From NCBI GenBank assembly GCA_030685235.1, contig MU839198.1, positions 1 to 64,000 on the forward strand: a stretch of 64,000 bases of DNA. The letters are read 5' to 3'. Of the stretch, positions 22,483-33,837 are shown piece by piece (the stretch's first letter is position 1; each line of letters opens with the position of its first letter). The stretch comes from Copromyces sp. CBS 386.78. Lineage: Eukaryota; Ascomycota; Sordariomycetes; Sordariales; Sordariaceae. Under the pieces are notes generated by a model that was given only the letters and a program-made list of their open reading frames with translations, searched no databases and was not told the origin of the DNA. Position numbers and translations under genes: made by a program.

Positions 22483-25400
22483 ACGTGTACTGTGCAGGGG
22501 TCACAACGTGTAATAGGTTGTAATCTAGGGGCTTGGCGGTCGCGGTACGAGCGAGACTGGTGCTGGTAGGGAGGGAACGGCAGGGTTAGGGATATGTATG
22601 AAAGAAAAAAGTAGATCACGGTCCGAGTAGAGTTTTCTAACGGTGCGAGTAGAGTCGCTCTTCAAAAATTAGTAACGAGACTAAGGAGAATATCGCCTAT
22701 TTTAAAGACGGGGAGGATTGGATCCGTTGGGAACTAATGCTCTGGTTAAAGTGCAATACGGATACTTTTAAAAAATGGATCTAAGGTACTATCAAGAGAC
22801 CTATCGAACCGAAGCAACCCCATCCGAACTAGTACCCTACTACTAAAAAAGCTAAGGAGCGGATCCGAGCCGCTAAGGATAAGTTCAACCTTTTTAATAG
22901 CGGAACTACTGTTTAGACTATTATAGACTAGGATAGAACTTTTCGAAAAATCCCTATTAAATATTGAAAACGAAATAAGATAATTTTCGATACTTTTACT
23001 ACCGAAATAAATCTATTCAATAGAAAGCTCTTGAAACTAAAATTTACGCTCTACCCCGACTCTAAGAAAGATTAGAAGGAATTTGTAGTTGGCGATAAGG
23101 CTGTACGTATTTAGATAAGAACGTTAATTAATTATAGATTGTAAAATAGCGCTATAAAGGAGGAATAGGAGATTAACGAATAGTATTAATTATTAAAGAG
23201 TATAATTAACTATAAAATTGTTAATAAATAGATCCGGGCTAGGAAATAATATTATAAAGTGGTTACTATTTTAATTAAGGAATTTAAGAATTAGATTAAT
23301 TAGTTTTAGAATTGGTTTACTATTATAAATAATAATTAAATTATAGGGGTTAGAGAGATTAAAATTATTAGCTCCTAATATATTGTCTTTATTAACGCAA
23401 TTAAAATTGTATATTTTAGATAGTACGAAAGTGCTTGGAAGTTCGATAAATAAATAGCCGATAGTACGCTTACGTATATAAAAGTCTATAAAGACTTTAA
23501 AAAATATAATATTAATTTTATAAAACGTAGGGTTGCTACCGGGAAAGGAGGATATTACGGCGCCTTTAGTATTAGCGAAATTAGTATCGAATTTAATAGT
23601 TAGAGATTTGCTAGCGAAAGTTAGGATAAAGAAGCTAATAATAAAGACGCTTATTAAAATAGTAAGAAAAAGCCTATAAAGTTTGGATTTAGTAAAAGAA
23701 AGTTTTAATTGGATAAAACTGAAATTTAAGCCTATAAAAAGGCGGTAGATTTGCCCGTATATAAAGTATATAAAAGGGGACTATACTCCTTAAAGGAATA
23801 TTAGTATATTAATTTAAATGTAAGGCTTAAGTATATTACGAAGTTATTCCCTTTAATTAAATACGTTATTAAATTTAATTTTGCGAAGGATCCCGAATTA
23901 ACTAAGGAAATTAAAAGAATTATAATTAAAAATAGCAGTGAGGGGAAGGTTCTTAAAAAGTAGGAAATTACGTAATTATTTAATATAAGTTATAATATTA
24001 CTTATAGATTAATTTTTTAAGTTAGCGGGGTATATTAAGTTAGGGAGGAGATTTACCCCCTTAAGAATTTAGTAATATTCGATTTTAGTAGTTCGCTTTA
24101 TATATTTAATAAAATTATTCGTTTTCTTTATGTTTATTATATTAATTTAAATAAATATATATAGGTTAAAGATACCTAAGTAGCGATTAAAGGGTTTAGG
24201 GAGGTTAACGTTATTATTAGAAGAAAGAATAATTTTTTAAAACTATAGTTGAAAGAGGTCGCTTTTTACCCTAATTTTACTATTAACTTCGTTTCCTATA
24301 TTTAATTGCGAAGGTAAGGTTTTTATTAGGATTATTATCCCCCTAATAATTATTTGAAGAAAATTAATAAATTTTTTTTTTATTATTTAAATACTATTTA
24401 TAATTAAATAGTTATAGAAACTATCCCTCTTTCATTTATTAGAACTTCGTTTATAATGCGTTAATATAAGATTAATTCTTATATACGGCGCCCTTTTAAG
24501 TAGACGGTAGATATTTAGTATTTATAATTCGGTTATTTAAGATTATAAATATTCGATTATTTTTAGAATATTAACGGGGTATAGATTTGTAGTATACTAT
24601 TAGTTAAATGCGATGCGTATATTATAATAAAGATTAAACGATAGGTTTATTACATATTTAGAGACCGCGGCTATAAATTAGGGGAGAGATTTGTAGCGGA
24701 CTTCTTCGAATTTAACGAAGGAAGTAATAGGGTTAGATATTTCCTCCTTATTATATACTGTTAATTTAGTTATATTTAGGATTATTACCTTTTAAATCGT
24801 TAAGTAATCATTATCGCTATTACGCTAATATCCTATATTAATATATTAAAATAACGGTATAATATTAAGGTTAAAATTTTCGAATTTAATAACGAATTTA
24901 TAAATAATGAGATTTAATAAAGGTTATTATAACGAGGAATGATAGTTGAACCTTCTACTCCTAATATATAAATATAGAATGGTAGGGTAGAGCGTTTAGG
25001 GGGTGTGGTTAAAGAAAGATATAATATTATATTAATAAGTTTAAAATTTCTGATTGATCTATAGCTAGAGATTACTATTGTAGCTATTTACTTTATTAAT
25101 AGATCCCTTCAGTACTTTTATAATTGGAAATTTCCTTTTGAACGATTTTATACCTATATTATATAGTAATATAGTTATTAAAAAGTACGTAAACTAGATT
25201 TAAGTCACTTGAAAGTCTATAATTATAAGGTATTTACAATAATAAATACTGCCTAAAAGAAAGAGAAGCGGCGTTAGAAGTATTTACTTAAGGTATAAAT
25301 AGGTTTCTTTATTAGTTATTTAACGATTTTAATCTACTATATATAGAATCCGTATATAAATAAGATAGTGTAGACTAGGGATATGATTTTTAACCAAGAG

Positions 25401-27638
25401 ATTACGTATAACCTAGACTTTAAAAAGTTGAGAGAGGACTTCTAAATAAGTAGTAAAGAATTAGCAGATTTATTTAATAAAGTAAATAAGTTATATAATT
25501 AACCTTTAAGGGTATTTAATTTATTAAAGAAAGAAGGCTATAGCCTATAAAATAATATTAATAATATAGATATTAAGCCGTTACTATTAAGCCTCTTGGA
25601 TAAAGACTACGAATAAAATTAAAATACCTCCTAAAACGAGAGCGAAAGTAGTTAAATTTAAATAAGAATTAATCCGCACCCTACTATAGAAAAGATATCC
25701 CTTAAATATATTATAGGGTCTTATTTATTATTTCTATTAACCCCGCTAACCGTATTCTATATTAGTTATTTAATAGACCGAGTAATAGATTAGCGCATTT
25801 ATTAGTAAGAACTTTAAGAAGCCGCCTTTTACGTTAGTAAATTAATATAGCTAATAGTAAAAATAATAGGGAAGATTATTATTAAGGCGGAAGTAGAATA
25901 GTTAATTATTAAACTTAATCGTTTTAAAAATATTTATAAATAAAATCTACCCCTAAAACCTAAATATTATAGAGATTTTAATAATTATTAATTCGGTAAA
26001 ATATTTAAATAAGTAGAAGAAACCTATTTATAAAATTATAAAGATATAAAAACGTAGATCGAGGTTAGCGGAAACCTACTTCGGATACGAAGTAAATAGA
26101 TCTTCGATTATATATAGGTATATATATATAAATTTAATAAAAACAATACCCTTAATAAATATAAAGTACGGTTAATTGTAAAAGGAAATTACTAGAATAA
26201 GAATAGAGTAGATATATATATATCTACCCTAGCCGGGAAATTATTTAGATTTATTATCGCTCTCGCTATAAAATTCGACTTCGAATTAATTTAATATAAT
26301 ACGGTTAATACCTTTATTAATATAACCCTTAATAAGGAGATTTATATATATATATTACTTAAGTATTAGACCCTTAATAAGGTCTTTAAACTACTTAAAG
26401 CGCTATATAGGCTTAGACGAGTACTTCTACTATAGTAACGAGAGTTTAGTAGAACGTTTAAAGAAATAAGATTCGAAGCGATCTTTGAAAATCCGTATAT
26501 TATAAAGAAGAATAGTATATTTATATTATATTATATTAATAATATCGTTTTTACGTTTAATAAGAGTAAAATAGAGGAAGTTAATAGATACGTAGTAGAT
26601 CTATAATTAAGATATTACTTTATTAGAGGAAATAAATTCTAATAGTTTTTAAGTATTAAAATTATCCGAAATCGAGATTAAGGAAAGATTTAGCTATTAT
26701 AGGAAGCTTATATCGAAAAGATCTCTAAACTATTAAATTTTAGTTTTTAACCTACCTTAGTACCTATAGGGCATATAGAACTAACCCTTTATAAGGGTAC
26801 TACTAGTTACGTAGAGATCTATACTTATTAAATTAATATAGGCTCTTTATTGTACGTAGTAATTAATATTAGATTAGATATCGCATTTCTAGTAAGTAGA
26901 TTAGTATAATATAATTATAACCCTAATCCTGCCTATTTGGTTATAAGCGAGAAGGTATTATAGTATTTTCGAATAATTAAAATATAGGTATTATATTTTG
27001 GCGGGAGTAATTAATTAGAAATAACTTTAGATATTTTATTTATAAATAATATTATCGATCGAAAGAATTTATAAGGTTTTATAATTAAATTATATAGCGG
27101 TTTAATTTATTAGGGTATAATTAAATAGATTGCGATCGCGACTTCAATAATAGAGGTAGAATTATATATAGTCGAAAAAGTAGTTAAAGAAACCCTATTT
27201 ATAATACGGTTAATATCTGTTCTAGGGGTAAAATTATTAAAAGATCCTATCCCTACTTTATAATATAATAATAAGTAGATTATTAAGGCTCTTATAGAGG
27301 AGACCTCGACCTTTAATACTAAAATAAAATATATAAATATTTATAAATATTAGTTGAGGGAGGAGATTTTTATTAAGAAGATTTTTAAAATTAAATATTT
27401 AGATATAAAATTGATACTAGTAGATAGATTAATAAAAGTATTGGATATTTTGAAGTATAGAAGTTTCAAAGATTTGTTAGGTATAGCCGAGGTATTAGTA
27501 CGGAAGAAGGATAATCCGGGACTAAAGGATGTTGATTTGGAAGATTTGGATAAAAAATTAGGATTGATAGAATAAGATATTTGTAAATAGCTTTACTTTT
27601 GACTTTAAAAAGGCGAAAGAGGTCTGTAAGTGAGGGGG

Positions 27639-27813
27639 TGTATTAAATTATAGGGTGTAGATCACACTTAGGTGTAGAGGGTCCTAGTTACCTGACTAAA
27701 GGTCTTGGCATTTCTAGGATACCCGAGTACCCCCCAGACCTTCTGGAGCGGATCTGTTCCACAGCCAGTTTCTAGAGAGTTCAATCAACCAGTTCACACC
27801 AGTAAATCTGACA
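27639..27813 (+). repeat. 3' LTR of the second copia-like element
   Basis: It begins TGTATTAAATTATAGGG after a polypurine tract and ends AAATCTGACA, then ATATC. It differs from the 5' LTR by a 2-bp indel near the start and by C-to-T/G-to-A changes. Its outer half is almost free of RIP, so mutation fades over about 100 bp at the element edge. Confidence 0.87.
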
Positions 27814-27818
27814 ATATC

Positions 27819-28235
27819 AGTGCAAAATGGAAGCTGCAGCAGCGGGCGCCCGGCAACCGTCACTTGTGCCGTCCAGCCATGTTCAGCGACGCCCAGAGCA
27901 TGCAGCCCGCTCCGCCAAGCACGCCAAGGCCAAACAACGCACCCACAGACGAGTCTTGGTCGGGCTTGGATGGCGATCGCGAGCGGGTTCCGGGCGCTTT
28001 TGCGGGCAATTCAATTCCCCCCTTTCCTTTTTTTCTTTTTCCTCTTCGCCATTCAAACCCATCTATCCCCTTCCTTCAAATTGTTTTGTTTTTCCTTGTG
28101 AAATGTTGACGGTACTGCCATTGGAAGGAGAAGAACAACCCAGTTCGCCATCGCACGGCCTGACCCGGTGACAAGACAGGAAAAGGGACACAGTCAGCAC
28201 AGCACAGAGCACAGACAGAGAGCAAAAAAAGGAGA
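27819..28235. promoter_or_regulatory. Upstream region of the GPI-protein gene next to the retrotransposon
   Basis: Only 417 bp separate the retrotransposon from the start codon. The stretch has a T/C-rich part (about 28015-28100) and an A/C-rich leader. The overlapping open frames of up to 134 codons lack domain features. LTR or RIP-linked silencing could affect this promoter. Confidence 0.4.
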
Positions 28236-29476
28236 ATGCGCCTATCATCTCTTCAACGCATGGCCACCGGCTTATCAGCAACACCAGCACCAGCACCAGC
28301 ACAACTAGCAACACAACCAGCGCGGAGTGTCACCATCGCCGCCGTCGTCGGAAGAGGCCCTTCTCTGGCAACAGTAGCCGCGAAACTTGTATTGCTATGT
28401 GCGGTCGGCATGGGACTCGTTGGCGGTCCCCTCGGTGTCAATGGCCAGACCTTGACCACGGCGACAACCACAGCATCGGCCGCAGTCGCAACCGCAGCTC
28501 CGTTGGATATCGCCACTCCGATTAGTACCACTACCGCCGATCACCACAGCCATGGGTTCTCCTCCGACTCCGCTCCCGCCTCTATATCCGGGTCCGATGT
28601 CATGACATCCGTGGCCAAGCCGGCTGCCGAGCCCACAACCGTCTCTGTCTGGATTCCAGGGTATGGGATGAATGATTGGGAAAACAGGAGGGGAAGCATC
28701 ATCAGCAGTGTAGGTTCTCTTTGGCCCTCTCCCGGATCTATGGTTCACGTTTCCGCTCGCGGCTCCGGTCCATCATGCTCCGATGCCCACAACGTCTTCT
28801 ATGGTAGATCGTCAGCTCTAATGCATGCCATTGCCGCAATACAGGACGCATCCATGACCGCCTACACCATCTTTTGCGCCGAAGGACAGCCAGATTGCGC
28901 CATGTCCGCCGATGCACCCTTTGTGTTTACAGAAGGCCCCAAGTCCTTGAAGTACACAGGAATAGCGGAGCCAACCTTGTATGTCAACTTCTTTGTCCAC
29001 GTTCCCTTCACTTCGCGTCTCTTCTTCTGCCCGCTTCTTACCTGCCATGCCCTACCTACCAAACAATGGCTGACACTGCCTCCCTCTCCGACAGCAAACA
29101 AGAGATGCACTGCAACTTCAATGACACCACCACTGCCGTCTGCGCCGGCACCTCTTCAGTTGGTCCGCACTACGTTGTGGGCACTATCACAGGCCCTGCG
29201 ACGACGACATGGACAAGTACTTATAGCAGCCCCAACATTACTTGGGTCGCCTTAACGCTTGCGACCCCCGGCCCCCTGGTTGGCACCACGGACATTGATG
29301 GCACGGCGGTGGCGTCGGTGACCGGCGGAGATCCTTATAGTGTTTTGGGAAGCGAGGGACTGTTCGCCCCCACGGGTGCCCCCAAGAAGGGCGCTGCTGG
29401 GGGTTTGACGGAGAGGATGGGTCTTTTGGGGGTTGCTGCTGTTGCGGGTGTAGTTGGAGGGGTATTGATGCTTTGA
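28236..29476 (+). CDS. GPI-anchored cell-surface protein, hypothetical (three exons)
   Basis: Exons 28236-28709, 28845-28978 and 29095-29476 give 329 residues. The joined sequence around the first intron (GSIISS then DASMTAYTIFCAEGQPDC) and second intron (YTGIAEPT then FKQEMHCNFN) fits the family of small fungal surface proteins with paired cysteines (IFCA...DC, MHCNF...AVC). A Thr/Ser/Ala-rich N-terminal half, and a hydrophobic C-terminal tail after AAGG (MGLLGVAAVAGVVGGVLML) predict a GPI anchor. Odd: the hydrophobic segment expected of a signal peptide lies at residues 48-64, so the true start may be later or a signal anchor is used; ATG alternatives follow at 28260. The first intron is 135 nt without in-frame stops, so retention would keep the frame. 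Function unknown. Confidence 0.75.
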
Positions 29477-30393
29477 AGTGTCTGAAGAATTATAAGCATT
29501 GAGGGTCAGGTTTTCTTTTTGTCTTTGCATTTATTGGCATTTGCGCTGGCGTTGGGACGGGGATTAGTTGGAGGATATACCGCTTCGTTCAAGTTTCAGG
29601 ATCTCCTATTGGGACATGCATTTCAGGGTTGACATGGCACGGAACATCGGGGGAAGGAGGGGAAAGCTGAAGCGCATCTGTTTGCCGAGCGTAGGAGGTT
29701 ATCAAATCAAAAAGGGGAAGCAACAAAGAACGGATTAGATATCGAATAAAAGGACATTTGTCGGTTGTTTCAACGGATGAAGTTGAGGATGTGCTTGATG
29801 GCCTCGTGACAGCGAATTTGGGTTACGTCCCAGACACCCAAGTGTTGATTAAAGATCCGGCTACTTTTGTACTCATTCTTGTCTTATCATCAAAGAAGGC
29901 TTAACTGTTACTCGGGAAGAGATGAGCTCAGGTTTGGTACTCGGATCTTAGCGTACTTTGTTCCCGTGTGTACAACGCGGTGCCTGGCTGTATCTAGGTC
30001 TGACAATACGCAAAATCTTCCCGTCGGGATCACAGAAACGGGTGTGCGAGGGATCAACGAGTGAACTGGCCGAGCACGGGTTGATATCATATCTTGATAT
30101 GATTTGATCTTCAACTCTGCGACATGTTGACAAGCTGTTCATGTGAGCAAACAGGTTAACCGGTTCAGCTGCACCCGACAAGAACCTCGAGGACAACAGA
30201 GACAGTTCGTGATTATGATTAGCAAGTACTTGTTCGTTTGACCCCGCGAAACGTCTCTATCCTTTTTCCGACGGAAAAGAAGTGAGCACAAGAGATGTCT
30301 CAAGCCAGCGAATCACCAAAAGTCAAAGTGACGCCAACCAACCAACGTTATCGACCGAAACACAGGAATGGTTAGGTGCCCTGGTTCATTAAC

Positions 30394-30452
30394 CGCAATC
30401 GCAATCGCAATCGCAACCGCAACCGCAACCGCAACCGCAACCGCAGCCACTC
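30394..30452 (+). repeat. Hexanucleotide microsatellite CGCAAT/CGCAAC
   Basis: There are about nine hexamer units, first CGCAAT and then CGCAAC, a single T-to-C variant spreading through the right half. It is non-coding. Confidence 0.9.
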
Positions 30453-31244
30453 GTAACCAAACCTACCAAAATAGTTGCAAAGTCTCACTTGTAGGGGTAA
30501 ACAGTCGCGCGGCTGTTGGCAAGTGGTAAGGAACCGCTGAGCAGTTTGCCAAAAGCCCAAACTTTACCAGCGAACAGAGATGGGACGTCGCATTCTCGAG
30601 CATCCTCGGCCTATCAATGTCCATTTACACGCTCGTGGTTTCTGGTGTTTCATGTTTCAGGGGGGCGAACGATTCCGCGAATCATGAACCCCTGTCATTC
30701 TTTGAATTCTTTCTTTGCAGGAGGGACCCAGATTCGCTGACGCTCCAGAAAGAGAAGGAGCGGGGACCCGAGGAAGCGTGAAGCGTCATCCCTGTCTGAG
30801 GTGTGGCTGCCACACGCACTGATGCACTGATGCACTGCTGCACAACTTTTATTGTTCCTGCTGCTGCAGTGCCAATCGCCCCTGGCAAAAACTTCAACCG
30901 CAACCTAATTCTTTTTCCTTGGTGGGGTACACGTTCCTTTCAGTTCTCTTGATCATCTTTGTTTGCTCTCACAAAGACGGAGAGGGAAGGGACACAATGA
31001 ATGGCGACCACCAAGAGCTGCGAAACCTCACACATTGCCAAGTACGAGCAAGCGAGCGAAGTACACATAGATGCTGATTAGCACGGACAAATCGACTGGC
31101 TGTTGCTTCATCATCGATAGCCGTCCGCTGATGGAACTGGAACGGGCAATTCCCGCCGTCAAAGTCAGCACTGGCATACGGCAATCTCAACCACAACACC
31201 TCGCCCCACCCCTTCTTCCCTTTCCACGCCTCCATCGAACAGCC

Positions 31245-31273
31245 GCCCATCCATCCATCCATCCATCCATCCA
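31245..31273 (+). repeat. Tetranucleotide microsatellite (CATC)n
   Basis: There are about seven uninterrupted CATC units in intergenic DNA upstream of the GH76 gene. Confidence 0.9.
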
Positions 31274-32375
31274 AACACAGATCTTTTTGCCGATCCCCGT
31301 CAGCATGCGGTGCAGCGCGAAACCTAGGGTTTCTGCAAGTTTGGGGAAACGAAACAAAGCTATACCCAAAATAAGAATGGCTCGGGGCACTCGGAGCGAA
31401 TCCGCTTACAATGGTACCTGAACGCCTTCGACGCCATGCAACCCATCCCTTTCCGCCCGTCATCAAGCTAAGGTAGCGTAAAGCAAGCATATCCACAATG
31501 ATCTGGAACTCCTCGATTGGCCATCTTCGTTCCCATCAAGACATGTGTTTGTCGATTACCAGGACCCAGTGGTCCCAGAGCACACAAGCAGACACACCAC
31601 CACGAGAGAAGCGAAAGAGGACGGGTGTCCCCTCCTTTTTCCATCTGATACTTCCACTTTCACACCATTGCAAGCCCAGTCGCTGCAACTGTTCATCCTT
31701 CCTCCGGCCATGCAATCCCCGTCGACCATTGAGGTCGCCATGTTCCCCATCCCCTCTTTCTTGCATGCCGGGTGGGGTCCGGATCACCAAGGCACCCTTG
31801 GAACATCCTTGAGGCTGGACTGTGGTCGCCTGCATGGGCTGGAGCTCAGCCTGCCCCTTTCATCCCATCCCCCGGGTTCTGTGGTGGGACTCGTCCACTA
31901 CCAAGGAGCTCCTATTGTGGTGGTGTCTGGTTAATAAAGACGACGGTGGCCCAGCCCAACATTGTCCCGTGTCCTCCTATTCAACTTTCTGTTAGTGCCA
32001 TTGTCTTTGGTTTATTTCATCTTCCTCTTGTCTCTTCGTTATCGGGGTTGCTTGCAATAAGGCTTGAAGCCAACGATAGTGTTGACCACTTCACCCGATC
32101 CTTCATCTTCTGTCCTTGTCTTCTTTAACTTGAGGCCTTGACTGTGCTTCGTTTGCTTTCCTTTTTCAAAAAAATCGACAGTCCACTAGGCGCCACTGAG
32201 CAACGAGTCATTACCTGCAGCTCACATTTGCCTCCCTTATCTTACGACCTGATCACACTCAACACTCGCTGGACGATAAAGTGCTGGATTGGAACTACAA
32301 GACATAAGGGCAAGAATAACAAAAAACCGAAACGTTCAACAAGAACTTAACAACAACATACACCAAACCGTCACA

Positions 32376-33693
32376 ATGAGGTTCGTCAAGTCGGTACGGC
32401 CCGCGGCAGCGGCCATCTCTTTGATATCTGCCGGCATCCCCAAATCACTGGATATCAGCAGTACTAGTAAGTCGGCATACGTAGTCAGGTAACACATCGT
32501 CACCGGACACTAACACAACCCCAGCTTCAGTTCAAAGTGTCGCCAAGACCATTGCCCAGAATACCATGTCCTTCTACAAGGGCACGGACGACCAGTTTGT
32601 TGATCTCGATGCCCCCTACTACTGGTGGCAATGTGGTGCCATGATGGGTAGCATGCTCGACTACTCCCACTACACTGGCGATCATACCTACGACAAGAAG
32701 ATTGCAACTGCCATTCTCGCTCAAGCTGGCCCCAACTTCGACTATATGTCTCCGGCCCATGCTGGCCAAGAAGGAAACGATGACCAGGCCTTCTGGGGTT
32801 TCGCCGTTCTTGCGGCTGCCGAGCGTAACTTCCCTCAGCCCCGATCTGAGATCCCGGGATACCTTGAACTTGGCGAAAACATCTGGCAATCACTTGCCTC
32901 GCGATGGGATACAACTACCTGCAACGGTGGCCTTCGCTGGCAGATCTTTGCCACGAACCCCAACGGTCTTGATTACAAGAACGCGGTCAGCAACGGCGGA
33001 TTTTTCCAGATCTCGGCACGTCTGGCTCGCATTACTGGCAACCAGACCTACGTCGAGTGGGCAAATAAGGTGTGGGACTGGACCCAGGGAACTGGTATGA
33101 TTAACGAGCACTACCAGGTCCTCGACGGTGCCAGCTCCCGCAAGAACTGCTCCGACGTCAACGCCGCCACCACGGTCTCCTTCTCCTACAGCCAGGGCAT
33201 TTACACCTACGGCGCCGCCATCATGGCCAACATCAGCACCGGCGCCGACCAGGAAAAATGGACCGACCGTACCAAGAAACTCCTCGATAGCTCGCAAAAC
33301 TACTTCACCCCCTTCGGCGACGTCAACAACTCCACCGACGTCATGTACGAGCACGCCTGCGAGCACATCGACATCTGCAATACGGACATGAAGTCCTTCA
33401 AGGGGTACTTCTCCCGGTTTGTCTACGCCTCCAAGATCATGGTCCCTTCCATTAAGCCTACGGTCGATCGGTTGCTGCACACCTCCGCCAAGGCTGCTGC
33501 CCAGGGGTGCCAGGGGGGGCAAACCGGAACGATGTGCGGGAGGAAGTGGTATGTTGATGGGTTCTATGGAGACGCCGGGTTGGGAGAGCAGATGAGCGCG
33601 TTGGAGACGATTCAGGGCATCTTGGTCGACCAGGCGAAGCCGCCTCTCAGGGGCAATGATATCAAGACTGTGAGAACTTTCTCGTCGTCGTAG
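32376..33693 (+). CDS. GH76 endo-1,6-alpha-mannanase, DFG5/DCW1 type (two exons)
   Basis: Exon 1 32376-32466, intron 32467-32524 (GTAAGT to CAG), exon 2 32525-33693; 419 residues up to the first stop. GH76 enzymes of the DFG5/DCW1 group sit at the plasma membrane and cell wall and link GPI-mannoproteins into the wall through their N-glycan mannan. Visible: a secretion signal (AAAAISLISAG), the aromatic motif PYYWWQCGAMMG, and the catalytic Asp pair in GNDDQAFWG (Asp116, Asp117). The C-terminal SSS then meets a TAG. The same frame stays open for 47 more codons and encodes a Ser/Thr/Glu stalk and a hydrophobic tail typical of a GPI signal (to 33837). As read, the product would be secreted but not anchored. 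Confidence 0.9.
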
Positions 33694-33837
33694 CAGACGT
33701 CGGGTGACGAGACTCCGACTGGCAGTGAAAGTCCAGACACCAGTTCTGAGCCGGAAAACGTGGCGTCGGGGGTGAATGAGGTCAATTGGCAATGGTTATT
33801 ATCGATATTTGGGCTGGTTTGTATTTTGGGTCTGTGA
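33694..33837 (+). other. In-frame GPI-anchor tail beyond the TAG of the GH76 gene
   Basis: Directly after TAG at 33691-33693 the frame continues for 47 codons to a TGA. It begins QTSGDETPTGSES, a flexible stalk, and ends with a hydrophobic run WLLSIFGLVCILGL, just as DFG5-type proteins end. The TAG is one C-to-T change from CAG at a CpA site, the classic RIP target, and the next codon is CAG. A sequencing error, a recent nonsense mutation or readthrough are all possible. Confidence 0.7.

Larger units (their letters stand above)
21936..22660. mobile_element. 725-bp MITE nested in the copia-like element, perfect 8-bp target duplication
   Basis: About 80-bp terminal inverted repeats start GAGCGACTCTACTCGCACCG and run to the block CATATCCCTAACCCTG. 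A perfect 8-bp duplication TTCAAAAA flanks it (21928-21935 and 22661-22668), which is typical of hAT-type insertion. The interior carries two tandem-repeat blocks and shares its core with the element at 2830-3443. It has no coding capacity. Because it is little RIP-mutated inside a heavily mutated host, it is probably younger than the RIP of the host. Confidence 0.9.
21655..27818 (+). mobile_element. Complete Ty1/copia-like LTR retrotransposon, RIP-destroyed, with ATATC target duplication
   Basis: Two LTRs (21660-21832 and 27639-27813) end in TG...CA (or the RIP form TA), and a 5-bp ATATC flanks both sides (21655-21659, 27814-27818). Inside, in order: gag remnant near 22690-22930 (KDGEDWIRWELMLWLK), protease remnant near 24065-24105 (FDFSSSLYIFNK), and reverse transcriptase with FELI-YNTVNTFIN near 26275 and YYINNIVFT at 26529-26546 (YVDD changed to YINN). 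A polypurine run AGTGAGGGGG precedes the 3' LTR. All frames are riddled with RIP-type stops, so it cannot move by itself. A 725-bp MITE is nested near its 5' end. It is the same family and orientation as the element at 4302-9645. Confidence 0.9.
29477..32375. other. 2.9-kb intergenic region without a supported gene
   Basis: No open frame here has recognisable domains or plausible splice structure. It contains simple repeats at 30394-30452 and 31245-31273, and T/C-rich stretches that probably belong to the leader of the GH76 gene. Open frames up to 175 codons on the minus strand (31496-30969) are low-complexity and I regard them as chance. Confidence 0.5.

Noticed and set aside
31536..31934. 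Several overlapping open frames of 99-129 codons
   Set aside because: They overlap on both strands and have no features; the region is likely leader or intergenic.
32890..33792. 300-codon open frame on the minus strand opposite the GH76 gene
   Set aside because: It is a shadow of the GC-rich coding strand; the plus strand has clear GH76 motifs.
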